From: Nocardia flavorosea
GTDB lineage: Bacteria > Actinomycetota > Actinomycetes > Mycobacteriales > Mycobacteriaceae
DNA length: 64,000 nt
Direction of reading: 5' to 3'
Assembly (NCBI RefSeq): GCF_015477805.1
Contig: NZ_JADLQL010000004.1
Span: 589,942-653,941 of the forward strand
Of the stretch, positions 16,936-25,718 are shown one piece after another. The notes under the pieces were generated by a model, which worked only from the letters and a program-made list of their open reading frames with translations, was not told the origin of the DNA and did no database searches. Position 1 is the first letter of the stretch. Each line of letters opens with the position of its first letter. The position numbers were made by a program, and so were the translations under genes.

Positions 16936-17649
16936 ATGACCGAGGCAGCGGAGGACCGATATCCCCCACAGACGGGGTTCGCGGCCAAGCTCAATTGGCT
17001 TCGCGCCGGAGTGCTGGGCGCCAACGACGGGATCGTATCGACCGCGGGGCTGGTGGTGGGGGTCGCGGCAGCCGCGTCCAGTACCAGCACGATTCTCACC
17101 GCCGGAATCGCCGGGGTCAGCGCGGGCGCGATCTCCATGGCCGTCGGCGAGTACGTCTCGGTGAGCACCCAGCGTGACGCGGAGGCGGCGCTGCTCGCGC
17201 AGGAATACCGGGAGTTGAAGGAAGATCCCGCGGACGAACTGGCCGAGCTCACCGCCATCTATCACGCGAAAGGACTGTCCGCCGAAACCGCCCGGCAAGT
17301 GGCCGAAGAGCTGACCGCCTACGACGCGTTCGCCGCCCACGCCGAAGCCGAGCTCGGCCTGAACCCCGACGAGCTCACCAATCCATGGCATGCGGCGTTC
17401 TCCTCGGCAGTGGCCTTCACCCTGGGTGCGCTACTACCCCTGCTGGCCATCCTGCTGCCGCCGACCACGGCGCGGATCCCGGTCACCATCGTCGCGGTGC
17501 TGATCGCACTGGCACTGACCGGTTCGATCAGCGCCTGGCTCGGCGGCAGCAACCGGCTGCGGGCGGTGGCCCGGGTAGTATTCGGCGGCGCGCTGGCCAT
17601 GGCCGTCACCTACGGCATCGGCCAACTGGCCGACGTCGCCGGTATCTGA
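16936..17649 (+). CDS. VIT1/CCC1 family iron/manganese transporter
   Basis: This is a 237-aa membrane transporter of the VIT family, which moves Fe(II) or Mn(II). The first helix carries the signature NDGIVSTAGLVVGVAAA, and the second SAGAISMAVGEYVSVSTQRD with its conserved Glu. A cytosolic loop rich in Glu (KEDPADELAELTAIYHAKG, ELGLNPDEL) is the predicted metal-binding region. Three more helices follow. It is full length for bacterial members. The start ATG 16936 lies 47 bases after the previous gene, so the two may be co-transcribed. The direction of transport cannot be determined from sequence. Confidence 0.92.
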   Translation: MTEAAEDRYPPQTGFAAKLNWLRAGVLGANDGIVSTAGLVVGVAAAASSTSTILTAGIAGVSAGAISMAVGEYVSVSTQRDAEAALLAQEYRELKEDPADELAELTAIYHAKGLSAETARQVAEELTAYDAFAAHAEAELGLNPDELTNPWHAAFSSAVAFTLGALLPLLAILLPPTTARIPVTIVAVLIALALTGSISAWLGGSNRLRAVARVVFGGALAMAVTYGIGQLADVAGI

Positions 17650-17746
17650 CGAAATTTAAGTCGCACAGCCACTCGGCGGGTGGTCAGTCCTACGATGAAG
17701 GTGCAGTTCAGGGATAGCCGGGGGCGGCCCTGCGTTGAACTTTAAG

Positions 17747-18028
17747 TCAGCCATCGTAGCTGCGGGGCAGCCACCATCGGACCACGCCGCCCAGTGCCGG
17801 GCTGGGGTCTTTCGCTGCCTTGACTTGGCCGTACAGTGTCGAACCGGTCCGGCTGGACCATCCGTCAGCGGTGGGCAGCAGCGGCTGGTCTCCACCGTTC
17901 GGATCGGCGGGCAAGATGGTGAACTCGATCCACCATTCCGGTGAGGAGGGTTGCCGAAGGATGCGCTCGCCGGCCTGCCGGTAGCCGGCGAGCAGGCGTG
18001 TCGCGGAGGCGTCGTCGGTGGGCGTCAA
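17747..18028 (-). CDS. Putative immunity protein of a degraded toxin
   Basis: This is a 93-aa soluble protein with no signal peptide. It begins at a TTG whose last two bases form part of the preceding stop codon (TTGA overlap), so it was translationally coupled to the toxin tail at 18025-18249. It has several Trp (EWWIEF, RWWLP) and ends in RSYDG. No family was recognised. Its position directly after a restriction-endonuclease-fold toxin end is the standard place for the cognate immunity gene. With the toxin body missing it is an orphan. Confidence 0.6.
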   Translation of the reverse strand: MTPTDDASATRLLAGYRQAGERILRQPSSPEWWIEFTILPADPNGGDQPLLPTADGWSSRTGSTLYGQVKAAKDPSPALGGVVRWWLPRSYDG

Positions 18029-18249
18029 CTCTGGAAATCCATTCTCACGTGATTGATCTCGCCCTTGTCGACCAGGGCCTGGAGTTCAGGGGTCAGAGTA
18101 GTGGCATTGTCGGTGATGAGCACGAACTCGTAGCCGTTGGCCTGGCAATACGCCAGGTCATCTCGGATCTGGCCGGTGAGTGCCTGCCGCTGGAACCCTC
18201 CGGTTCCCGGACCTCGCCGACAGCCACGATCAAGTCCCGAACTCAGCAC
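18025..18249 (-). pseudogene. C-terminal stump of a polymorphic nuclease toxin
   Basis: The clear part is QALTGQIRDDLAYCQANGYE followed by FVLITDNATTLTPELQALV and GEINHVRMDF. This is the terminal beta-alpha-beta portion of restriction-endonuclease-fold toxin domains found at the end of secreted polymorphic toxins. The bases upstream of about 18200 no longer read sensibly in this frame and no N-terminal toxin, RHS or WXG part is present. It is therefore a truncated remnant, though its 3' end and coupled immunity gene survive. Confidence 0.6.
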
Positions 18250-18473
18250 CGGACGTCCGATGCCGACGCTGTTGTTACGCCCCCGGAGGGGAGGCTCGGA
18301 ACGACAGCGTCTGCGGTCCGTCGCGGGCGAGTGGTACCGAGATCACGAGCACCACAGCGGATTCTGCTCACGGTCGCCGCGGAAGCGGTGGTATCTCGTT
18401 GGGCCGATACGGCCGGCAGGGATTTATTCGAAGTGAACCAGCGATATGTCGCATATTTTGCTGTACTGGGCGG

Positions 18474-19283
18474 GTGAGTTCTCTATTCGCCGTACTGCCG
18501 GCGGCCGCGTTCGATTCGGCCGAGCAGGCGTACGAGCGGTATCTGTCCCTGGTAGAAGCACCCGAGCCCGGTCCGCCGGAGCGGGCGGTGGGTGTGGTGT
18601 GCACCCTGATCCACCGTTCCGGGACCGGTTTACGGGTCCACCGCCGCCCTGAGGCCCGGGGCGCTCTGCTGGAAGCCACCGTCCGCGACCGGTTCGATTG
18701 CCTGCGCGCCCTGCTGGCGCTCACCGCCGACCGCGACCTGGCCGTGCTGGACGTCGCGACCCGCCGCCTCTACAACCCGCGCGGCGCCACCCGGATACAG
18801 GTGACCACGGGCAATATCACCCTCCCGTATCTCACCGAGAGCATTCTCGACGAGATACTGGAAACGCCGCCGGACCCGCGCGATCCCGCCCTGCAGGTGA
18901 CCCGCGCGCCGATGTGTCATATCCGGGCCCGCCGCCTGCCGGACGAGATCTTCGAACTCGAACATCGCGATCTCGACGCGTTCTTCCGTCTCTACACCGA
19001 TAACGCGCCGCTGGTCCGTAAAACCATCTGGGCGTGGGCTGTCCGCGATCCGTGGTGGCAGCAGGCGATCGCGTGGCAACGTGTCGATACGCCGGTCGCA
19101 CCGCGCAGGCGGCCGGCACCGGAGGACGATATCGATGCGGTGCTGGCCGAGTTACGTCAGATGGCCGACGAACCACCCCCGGAACTCGGTGCGCTCCAAT
19201 TGCTTTCCACCCTCGGCGATCTCGACACCCGAACACAGGCCATCCTCGACCGGCCCGAACCGGAGGCCCACGAACAGCAGTGA
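18474..19283 (+). CDS. Conserved hypothetical protein
   Basis: This is a 269-aa soluble protein that I do not recognise. It begins at GTG 18474 with SSLFAVLPAAAFDSAEQAYERYLSL; the frame is open upstream but noncoding in appearance. Features are a possible substrate-like beta segment (GVVCTLIHRSGTGLRVHRRPEA) and a helical DRFDCLRALLALTADRDLAVLDVATRRLYNP. A Trp-rich patch (TIWAWAVRDPWWQQAIAWQR) and an acidic C-terminus follow. No signal peptide or membrane helix is seen. It lies just beyond the toxin/immunity remnant and is convergent with mceF. Confidence 0.6.
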   Translation: MSSLFAVLPAAAFDSAEQAYERYLSLVEAPEPGPPERAVGVVCTLIHRSGTGLRVHRRPEARGALLEATVRDRFDCLRALLALTADRDLAVLDVATRRLYNPRGATRIQVTTGNITLPYLTESILDEILETPPDPRDPALQVTRAPMCHIRARRLPDEIFELEHRDLDAFFRLYTDNAPLVRKTIWAWAVRDPWWQQAIAWQRVDTPVAPRRRPAPEDDIDAVLAELRQMADEPPPELGALQLLSTLGDLDTRTQAILDRPEPEAHEQQ

Positions 19284-19510
19284 CCCGCCGCGGTGTCTGC
19301 GGGGGCCGATGAGACCCATTCGCGCATCGCGATATCGGCCCATTACTCGACGACCCCGGCGTCCAGCGGTTCGCCGCATCCGGATTTCGCCGCCGGCACG
19401 CAGCGGTCGCATCGGCTCCGGCGCGGACCTGGTGAATTCGCCGCAGCAGATGTAACCCGTGAGTCCGCAACGCGGAGCGGAGAATACGCAGCGCGCCGGT
19501 CCAGCGAAAA

Positions 19511-20467
19511 CTATTTCAGCCCGACCCGAACCTGCACGGAATCCTCGTCCGTACTGGCCAGCGCTTGCTGGAGCAGGCTGCTGATGTTCACCTGGGGCGC
19601 GGCGCTGTTCAGGCTGTCCGTGAGCGGGGCCAAGCCCGGTTGCAGGGCGGCGAGTTCGGGCCCGATCTCGTCGAGGACCGCGCGCAGGCGCTCCAGCAAC
19701 GGAACCACGCCCCCCTCTTCGAGATACATCTCCGGAAATCCCTCCGCTCCGGTGACCCGGCCCACCGATTCCACGAAATCGTCGAGAACTTCGGCGAAGC
19801 GGGTGAATTCGGTGGCGGCCGCCGAGGTGGCGGGGCCCGCCCATTCGGCGTCGGCGGCGGCGGTTTCGAAGTTGTCGAGCAGTTCGGCGATGCGGGGTTC
19901 GCGCGACATGATGGTCGCGGCGAGCAGGTCGGCGGCGCGGGTGAGTTCCGGGAGGACCGCGTCGGTGCCGTGCAGGGCCTCGCTCATGGTGCGTACCAGC
20001 GACCCCATGGTTTCCGGGTCGAGCTGGTTCATGGTCCGGGTCACCATGCGGGCGGCCTCGGGGATCGACAGCGGGCTGCGGATATCCTCCGACTCCAGCC
20101 GCTGTCCGTCGGATATATAAGGCCCCGCGCCGGTTTTCGGGGCGAACTGGACATAGGGTTCGCCGAGCGCGGACAGATGCTCGACGGTCACGACGCTGTC
20201 GGCGGGCAGCCGGTGCGAATCCTGTACCCGAAAACCCACTTCCACACCGTCGGCGACGCGATCGACGGAGGTTACGCGGCCGACTTCGATACCGGTGAGC
20301 AGGACCGGTGAGCCCACACCGAGACCGCCGGAATCCTCGAGCACGAGGGAGGCGTTCAGGTAGTCACGGAACGGATCGGCACGCACCACACCGAAGGTCA
20401 GGTAGCTCGCGCCGACCACCGTGATGGCCGCGATCCCGCCCAGCGACGCCAGTGGACCCAGTTTCAT
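19511..20467 (-). CDS. mceF: Mce family protein, position F
   Basis: This is a 318-aa MlaD/MCE protein, the last gene of the operon. An N-terminal hydrophobic anchor (ASLGGIAAITVVGASYL) is followed by the MCE domain with the motif SGGLGVGSPVLLTGIEVGRV. A long helical region follows (PEAARMVTRTMNQLDPETMG onward) that forms the needle of the heteromeric importer. The start overlaps the mceE stop by four bases. Mce proteins A-F assemble a periplasmic tunnel that delivers lipids to the YrbE permeases. It is somewhat shorter than typical MceF proteins, which often have a longer C-terminal tail. Confidence 0.9.
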   Translation of the reverse strand: MKLGPLASLGGIAAITVVGASYLTFGVVRADPFRDYLNASLVLEDSGGLGVGSPVLLTGIEVGRVTSVDRVADGVEVGFRVQDSHRLPADSVVTVEHLSALGEPYVQFAPKTGAGPYISDGQRLESEDIRSPLSIPEAARMVTRTMNQLDPETMGSLVRTMSEALHGTDAVLPELTRAADLLAATIMSREPRIAELLDNFETAAADAEWAGPATSAAATEFTRFAEVLDDFVESVGRVTGAEGFPEMYLEEGGVVPLLERLRAVLDEIGPELAALQPGLAPLTDSLNSAAPQVNISSLLQQALASTDEDSVQVRVGLK

Positions 20468-21552
20468 CTCACGGCTCCGATCATGCGCAGGGTTTCGATG
20501 ATCCGGTTCACCTGGTCGTCGGTGGACAGTCCCGGCGCACGGACAGCACTGATATCCACCTTCGGACCGTTCTCCACGAACGGGATGATCTTGTCCCGCA
20601 GCAGCGCGACCAGCATGTTCAGATTCGACGGTTGCCGCAGATCCAGCGGGCCGCCGGTGGCCAGCGGGACGAAAGCCGCCGCGGCCGCACCCCCGGACTG
20701 TGCCAGCGGCGCCAGCCAGCTCAACGACTGCCCGACCGGGCCCAGCCCGCCGAAGATCTCGGTCACCTCGGCGATCGACGCGGTGGCGTCGTTCATCTGC
20801 TGCACCGATTCGGGGCGCAGAATATTGTCCAGCTCGTCCTGGATCCCGTGCATGACCACCGCGTTCTCGGCCACACCGTGCAGCAGCAGATCCACCTGAT
20901 CCAGATGTGCGGCCAGATCGACCGCGTCCGTGGCCAGCACCTGCGCTATCTGCTGAGTCTTCGCCGGATCCTGCGGAAGCACCGAATTGAGCCGGTTGAC
21001 GATGTCCTGCAGGTCCCCGACCGCTCCGCTGTTGACGAAGAAGGCGATCGCGGCCATCGTGTCCTCGAGCTGGACCGATGGTGTGGTGCGGTCGCGGGTG
21101 ATGGTGTCACCGGGGTGCAGCAGGGTGTGGTAGCCGTCGGGCGGGGTGGTGAGGGCGACGTGGATATCGCCGAGCACAGTGTTCTGCCGCAATTCCGCGA
21201 TCGTGGTGGCCGGGAGTTCGACCTCGTCGTCGACCTCGATATCCACCACCACATACCCGGGGGTGGTCGCGTCGCCGGGGACAACCTCGACTTCTTCCAC
21301 ATTGCCGATCTGCGCGCCGTTGGCGATGACCTTCGCGCGCGCGGGCAGGTTCAGTACATTGGCGAATTCGATACGCAGCGGATAACTTCTGCCGGTGACC
21401 GTGGCGCCGGGAACGGGGATATCGGAGGGGTCGAACGCGCAGCCGGAGACGGCAAGGGCGGCGGCGAGCCCGCAGGCCGCCAATCCGCGCCGCAACCGGG
21501 TGCGGTCGACGGTGATCCGCCGGGTCGTATCGAACGAAATTCGCCGTGTCAT
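20464..21552 (-). CDS. mceE: Mce family lipoprotein, position E (LprK-like)
   Basis: This is a 362-aa lipoprotein of the Mce complex. The signal ends in the lipobox ALAVSGC near residue 38. The MCE domain begins at SYPLRIEFANVLNLPARAKV with NGAQIGNVEEVEVV, and is followed by the helical domain (DLQDIVNRLNSVLPQDP...). In mycobacteria this position is always the lipid-anchored subunit (for example LprK of mce1). Four-base overlaps couple it to mceD and mceF. Confidence 0.9.
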   Translation of the reverse strand: MTRRISFDTTRRITVDRTRLRRGLAACGLAAALAVSGCAFDPSDIPVPGATVTGRSYPLRIEFANVLNLPARAKVIANGAQIGNVEEVEVVPGDATTPGYVVVDIEVDDEVELPATTIAELRQNTVLGDIHVALTTPPDGYHTLLHPGDTITRDRTTPSVQLEDTMAAIAFFVNSGAVGDLQDIVNRLNSVLPQDPAKTQQIAQVLATDAVDLAAHLDQVDLLLHGVAENAVVMHGIQDELDNILRPESVQQMNDATASIAEVTEIFGGLGPVGQSLSWLAPLAQSGGAAAAAFVPLATGGPLDLRQPSNLNMLVALLRDKIIPFVENGPKVDISAVRAPGLSTDDQVNRIIETLRMIGAVR

Positions 21553-22655
21553 CGCGCACCCGCCGATCCCAGAACCAGTCGCACCAGATCCACATCCACC
21601 ATGCCGTTCGCCGCGCCGGCGCAGCGTCCGGGCGTCAGCGCGTTCACTGCGGCACAGACCTGCTCGGCGTGCTGCTGCGGTATCGCGACCCGCGGCGGTG
21701 CGTAGGTGAGTCCGGGCGCACCGGTCGCCGGATCGGTGACGGTGCGCAGCGCCGAGGTCAACACCGGTGTGGTGGCGACGATTTCGCTCAGCGACCCGAC
21801 ATCGGCGCGAAGCAGTTTCACCAGCGGCACCAGATTGTCCAGGGTGGACATCAGCGGGTCCGCCAGGATCACTGACAGATCGTTGAGCATCGGCAGGATT
21901 TCGCGCAGGCCGTCGAACAGCTCGATCCCCGGCGTGAGCAGTTCGGCATGCGACATCTGCAGTGTCGGCCCCAGCCGGGTGAGCATCAGTTTCAGGTCAC
22001 CCCAGTGTTCAGCGACCTTGTTCGACACCGACGCGTAGGCGTCGAATATCCCGGCCAGATGGGCGATATCGGCATCCGGTGATTCCAGGACCCGGCCCAG
22101 CTGGTTGATCAGGTCGTTGATCTGCGGGCCGGTGCCGGCCGAGGCCGAATCCAGCGCGTCCAGACCGCCCGCCAGCGCATTCGGCCGGTTCTCGGTGCCA
22201 CCGATCTGATCGGACAGTTCCGCCAGCGCGGTCACCGTCTGGGTGAGGCTCTTCGGGGTGAGGGTGTTGGTGAGGCACTGCGCCGGATCGTGTTCGCCGG
22301 CGGTGTTCGTACCCGGCAGCACCGCCAGTTCCCGGTCGGCGACCACGGTGTCCGATACGGTGGTCGCGCCCGCTCCCGCGTACACCGGATGATCGGCGTC
22401 CACCTCGAAATCGACCCGCACCTTCGCGCCCACCGGGGCTATCCGGGTCACCGCACCGACCGTGATACCCCGCATCGACACCTGGTTGCCCTGGTAGAGG
22501 CCGATACTGTCGGGCATGATCGCGCAGTAGGCGCGGGTCTGCTTGAACGGTTCGAACGCGACCACGTAGGCGGCGCACACCATGAGCACCAGCACCACCG
22601 CCCCCGCGATCGACATCAGCGCAGGCGAGGCGAGCATCCGTTTCGGCATCAGCAC
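21549..22655 (-). CDS. mceD: Mce family protein, position D
   Basis: This is a 368-aa Mce protein with an N-terminal membrane anchor (ALMSIAGAVVLVLMVCAAYVV). It has the MCE motif NQVSMRGITVGAVTRIAPVG, a long alpha-helical needle region, and C-terminal cysteines (EQVCAAVNAL, GRCAGAANG). The first in-frame starts are GTG 22655 and ATG 22649; the latter shares one base with the mceC stop. It is part of the eight-gene lipid import operon and probably forms one ring position of the hexamer. Confidence 0.9.
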   Translation of the reverse strand: MLMPKRMLASPALMSIAGAVVLVLMVCAAYVVAFEPFKQTRAYCAIMPDSIGLYQGNQVSMRGITVGAVTRIAPVGAKVRVDFEVDADHPVYAGAGATTVSDTVVADRELAVLPGTNTAGEHDPAQCLTNTLTPKSLTQTVTALAELSDQIGGTENRPNALAGGLDALDSASAGTGPQINDLINQLGRVLESPDADIAHLAGIFDAYASVSNKVAEHWGDLKLMLTRLGPTLQMSHAELLTPGIELFDGLREILPMLNDLSVILADPLMSTLDNLVPLVKLLRADVGSLSEIVATTPVLTSALRTVTDPATGAPGLTYAPPRVAIPQQHAEQVCAAVNALTPGRCAGAANGMVDVDLVRLVLGSAGAR

Positions 22656-23710
22656 ACCTTCCCGGGCAGCGGAACGCAGACGACGGCGCCGGGATCCAGT
22701 CCGGGCGCGGTCACCGTGGTCCCCGACTGGTCGACCTGCACGCCGCCGCCGGGCCCGACCAGTTCGCGCAGTTTCGCGCTCAGGCTCTGCGTGGAGGCGA
22801 TCATCGGCTCCAACTGGTCGCCGTATTCCTGGAGCCGGGGCAGCGCATCGGCCAACTGCTGCACCTTCGGCTGCAATGTCTGATCCCAGCTCGGGGCCAG
22901 GGCCGTCACCCGCTGCACCACCGAACTGAGCAAGCTGAGCGCCTGACGCAGTTCGGCGCGTTTGTCCAGCAGCACCGTCTCCATCAGATTGACGTTGTCC
23001 ATCAACCGGCCCAGATCGGTTTTCGCGCCGTCGTACATGGTCACGTATTCGTCGGCGGTTGCGATGGCGTTCGATACCTGGGTGCGCTGGCGTTCGATGG
23101 CGTCGAGGTAGCTGCCGACGGTGTCCAGCACACTGCGCAGGGTTTCCGGCGCGCCTTCGATGGAGGTGTCGAGGGCGGCGAGGTTACGGCGCAGGGTGTC
23201 GCCGTCGGTTTCCCGCAATGGTGTGGTCGCGTCCTGGAACGTCTCCATCAAGCTGTAGGGCAGGCGGACGCGGTCGGCGGGGATCGGGTTGTCGCCCAAC
23301 GGGGCATCGCCCGCCGGGAACAACGCGACGTAATGACCGCCGACCAGTGTGAGCATGCGGATATCCAGCGAACTCTGATCGCCGACGAATACGTCCCGGT
23401 CCACGGTGAACCGCATCAGCACCCGATCGGGTTCCAGTTCGAGGGATTCCACCTCCCCCACCGGGACCCCGGCCAGCCGGATATCGTCGCCGGCCTTCAC
23501 CGACTGCGCCTCGCTGAGTTCGGCGGTGTAGGTCTTCTTCCCGAGCGGGAGCACGTACAGCGCGCCGACCGCCGCACCCAGCACCGCCACCGCGCAGATG
23601 CCGGCGATCCCCAACCGCAGTTGTCTACGCAGTTTCGTGGGTTCGTCGGTGATGGGCTGGTCGCGATCGAACCAGCGGCCGAGCGCCGATTTCACCCGGG
23701 TGGTGGTCAT
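22649..23710 (-). CDS. mceC: Mce family protein, position C
   Basis: This is a 353-aa Mce protein. The anchor is RLGIAGICAVAVLGAAVGALYV, followed by the MCE domain with LSEAQSVKAGDDIRLAGVPV and the strand DIRMLTLVGGHYVALFP. The helical needle region and a short C-terminal tail (PGAVVCVPLPGKVC) follow. ATG 23710 overlaps the mceB stop by four bases and is preferred over an in-frame codon at 23719. It is co-transcribed with the other mce genes. Confidence 0.9.
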   Translation of the reverse strand: MTTTRVKSALGRWFDRDQPITDEPTKLRRQLRLGIAGICAVAVLGAAVGALYVLPLGKKTYTAELSEAQSVKAGDDIRLAGVPVGEVESLELEPDRVLMRFTVDRDVFVGDQSSLDIRMLTLVGGHYVALFPAGDAPLGDNPIPADRVRLPYSLMETFQDATTPLRETDGDTLRRNLAALDTSIEGAPETLRSVLDTVGSYLDAIERQRTQVSNAIATADEYVTMYDGAKTDLGRLMDNVNLMETVLLDKRAELRQALSLLSSVVQRVTALAPSWDQTLQPKVQQLADALPRLQEYGDQLEPMIASTQSLSAKLRELVGPGGGVQVDQSGTTVTAPGLDPGAVVCVPLPGKVC

Positions 23711-24711
23711 CCGTTGCATATCGCCACCTGCTGCCCGCCGATCAGGACCCGCACCGGGGCCGGCACCTCGGCTTCGCCCTTACTGCACTCCGGCCGGAAA
23801 CCGGACGGGGTCCGCGGGAACGCGGTATCCACCGCGGCCAGCAGACCGGGCAGCCGGCCGAAAGTGTCGAGTGCCTGCTGCGGATCGGGGAAGAGGTTGC
23901 GGATCATCGCGTCGATATCGGGCCCCATCTCCGGGCTCAGCCCCAGTGCGGCCAGCAGGCGATCCACCGGTTCCAGGACCGACGGCGCGCTCATCGCGAA
24001 ATCCGCGAGCCCGCCGACATTGCGTTGCAGCGCCTCGAAGATATCGGTGAGCCGCGCCAGCAGCGGCACGAGGTGATACAGCCGGCCGCCCACCCGCTCG
24101 GCGAGATCGGACATATTGCGCACCAGGGTTCCGATGACGTGCTGGCGATCCTCGGCGTATTCGCTGAGCGTGCCGATGGCGTCGAGTGCCGGGCCGATTC
24201 CCGCGCCGTCGCCCTCGATCACCGCGAGCATGCTTTCGGTGAACTGGTTGAGCGCCTCCGGCGACAGGGTTTTCAGAACCGGTTGCAAGCCGTCGAACAG
24301 GCTGGTCACATCGAACGAGGGGATGGTCTGTCCGGGGCCGATATCCGCACCGTCGGCGAGACGCATCCCTGGATTCGGCTGCTGCTGCAGGTCGATATAC
24401 CGCTGCCCGGTGAGATTCTGGTAGCGGATGGCCAGAACGCTGTTGTCGTAGACGGGGGTGTCGGTGGTGACGGTGAGCCGGACCTTCGCCCGGTCGCCGT
24501 CGAGGGTGACGGCCTCCACCTTGCCGACCTGCACTCCGAACATCCGCACATCGTCGCCGGTTTTCAAACCGTTGGCGTCGGTGAACAGGGCGTGGTGGGT
24601 TTCGGTTTCGCCGTCCACCGGCCGTTTGATGGCCCCGATCACCAGGGCCAGCACCAGCGCCATCACCCCGGCGAACAGGGCCAGCCGCCAGGCGGCGCGC
24701 CGCGCGGTCAT
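23707..24711 (-). CDS. mceB: Mce family protein, position B
   Basis: This is a 334-aa Mce protein. The N-terminal anchor (WRLALFAGVMALVLALVIGA) precedes the MCE domain, which has TDANGLKTGDDVRMFGVQVG and YQNLTGQRYIDLQQ. The helical region includes PSFDVTSLFDGLQPVLKTLS, a segment typical of position B. It ends with a Cys-containing tail (IGGQQVAICNG). It overlaps mceA by four bases. Confidence 0.9.
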   Translation of the reverse strand: MTARRAAWRLALFAGVMALVLALVIGAIKRPVDGETETHHALFTDANGLKTGDDVRMFGVQVGKVEAVTLDGDRAKVRLTVTTDTPVYDNSVLAIRYQNLTGQRYIDLQQQPNPGMRLADGADIGPGQTIPSFDVTSLFDGLQPVLKTLSPEALNQFTESMLAVIEGDGAGIGPALDAIGTLSEYAEDRQHVIGTLVRNMSDLAERVGGRLYHLVPLLARLTDIFEALQRNVGGLADFAMSAPSVLEPVDRLLAALGLSPEMGPDIDAMIRNLFPDPQQALDTFGRLPGLLAAVDTAFPRTPSGFRPECSKGEAEVPAPVRVLIGGQQVAICNG

Positions 24712-25712
24712 CGCTGCCCTCCCGCGACTCCGTCCACGTCGACCTCGAGGTCGAGCACCGGCCCGTCGGGCCCTTCCTTGAAGGCGACCCCCAACCGGGT
24801 GAGCAGGGCGCGCAGATCGGCAGCCGACTGCTGCGGATCCGGCACGGCCAACGCCAGCAGGTTCAAGGTGGGCGCGAGCATATCGGTGTATCCGGACAGT
24901 TGGCTCGCACTGTTCACGGTGCCGGTCAAGGCGGGCAGGATATCGCTGGTCAGGGCTTTCACTCCGGCGTCGAAATCGGACCGGTTCGTGCGCAGCACCT
25001 CGATATCCACGATCTGGTCCAGCACCTCGATGGTGGCGCCGGCGAACTGGCCGCCGCCCTGGAATGCCGGCCCCAACTGCCCCACCAGTTCATTCGCCGG
25101 CATCGACTGGTGTTCGGCGATCACCCGCCCGGCCGTGATCAGCGCCTCGGCCAGCGGTGTGAACGCCTTGACATCCGCGGCGGCCTGGGAGATCACCCGC
25201 GCCATATCGGCGGTGAACACGGTGCCGCTGGTCTGCGACATACTGCGCAGCAGCGCGCCCATGGTGGCGTCGTACACATCGGCGGCCCGCCGGCCGGTCA
25301 GGTCCACCACCGCACCGGAGCGCAGTGGCGCGCCGCCGGCCCCGGGCCGGAGTTCGATCTCGCTGATGCCGAAGAGGTTGGCCGGTGCGTAATCCACCAC
25401 CATGCTGTCGTCGATCCCGTGCAACCGGTTCGCGTCGAGGGACAGGCTGATCTGCTGGGTGCCGCGGCCGGCGGGCGCGATATCGGTGACCTCCCCGACC
25501 TGCACCCCGTCCACCCGCACCAGCGTTCCGGCCACCACGCCGTCACCGATATGCTCGGTGCGCAACGCGACCCGCAACCCGTCGTCGCCGGTGATCGACC
25601 GGTAGCCGTAAACCACCAGGGTGACCACCGCGAGCACCGCGACGACCACCACGCCGACCCGCCGCGCACTACGCGGACCGGCGGCGACCCCGGGCATTCC
25701 GTACTTCGGCAT
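24708..25712 (-). CDS. mceA: Mce family protein, position A
   Basis: This is a 334-aa Mce protein, the first of the six. It has an anchor (VGVVVVAVLAVVTLVVYGY). The MCE domain contains GVVAGTLVRVDGVQVGEVTD and APANLFGISEIELRPGAGG, and a helical domain follows. It is shorter than M. tuberculosis Mce1A and Mce4A because it lacks their long C-terminal tails. It follows yrbEB after six bases. Confidence 0.9.
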   Translation of the reverse strand: MPKYGMPGVAAGPRSARRVGVVVVAVLAVVTLVVYGYRSITGDDGLRVALRTEHIGDGVVAGTLVRVDGVQVGEVTDIAPAGRGTQQISLSLDANRLHGIDDSMVVDYAPANLFGISEIELRPGAGGAPLRSGAVVDLTGRRAADVYDATMGALLRSMSQTSGTVFTADMARVISQAAADVKAFTPLAEALITAGRVIAEHQSMPANELVGQLGPAFQGGGQFAGATIEVLDQIVDIEVLRTNRSDFDAGVKALTSDILPALTGTVNSASQLSGYTDMLAPTLNLLALAVPDPQQSAADLRALLTRLGVAFKEGPDGPVLDLEVDVDGVAGGQR

Positions 25713-25718
25713 CTGTCC

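Noticed and set aside
17641..17760. Inverted CTACGATG/CATCGTAG pair flanking the VIT gene end as an insertion-element end
   Set aside because: Eight-base arms 54 bases apart with no transposase or target duplication; expected by chance at this scale, and one arm is within the immunity coding sequence.
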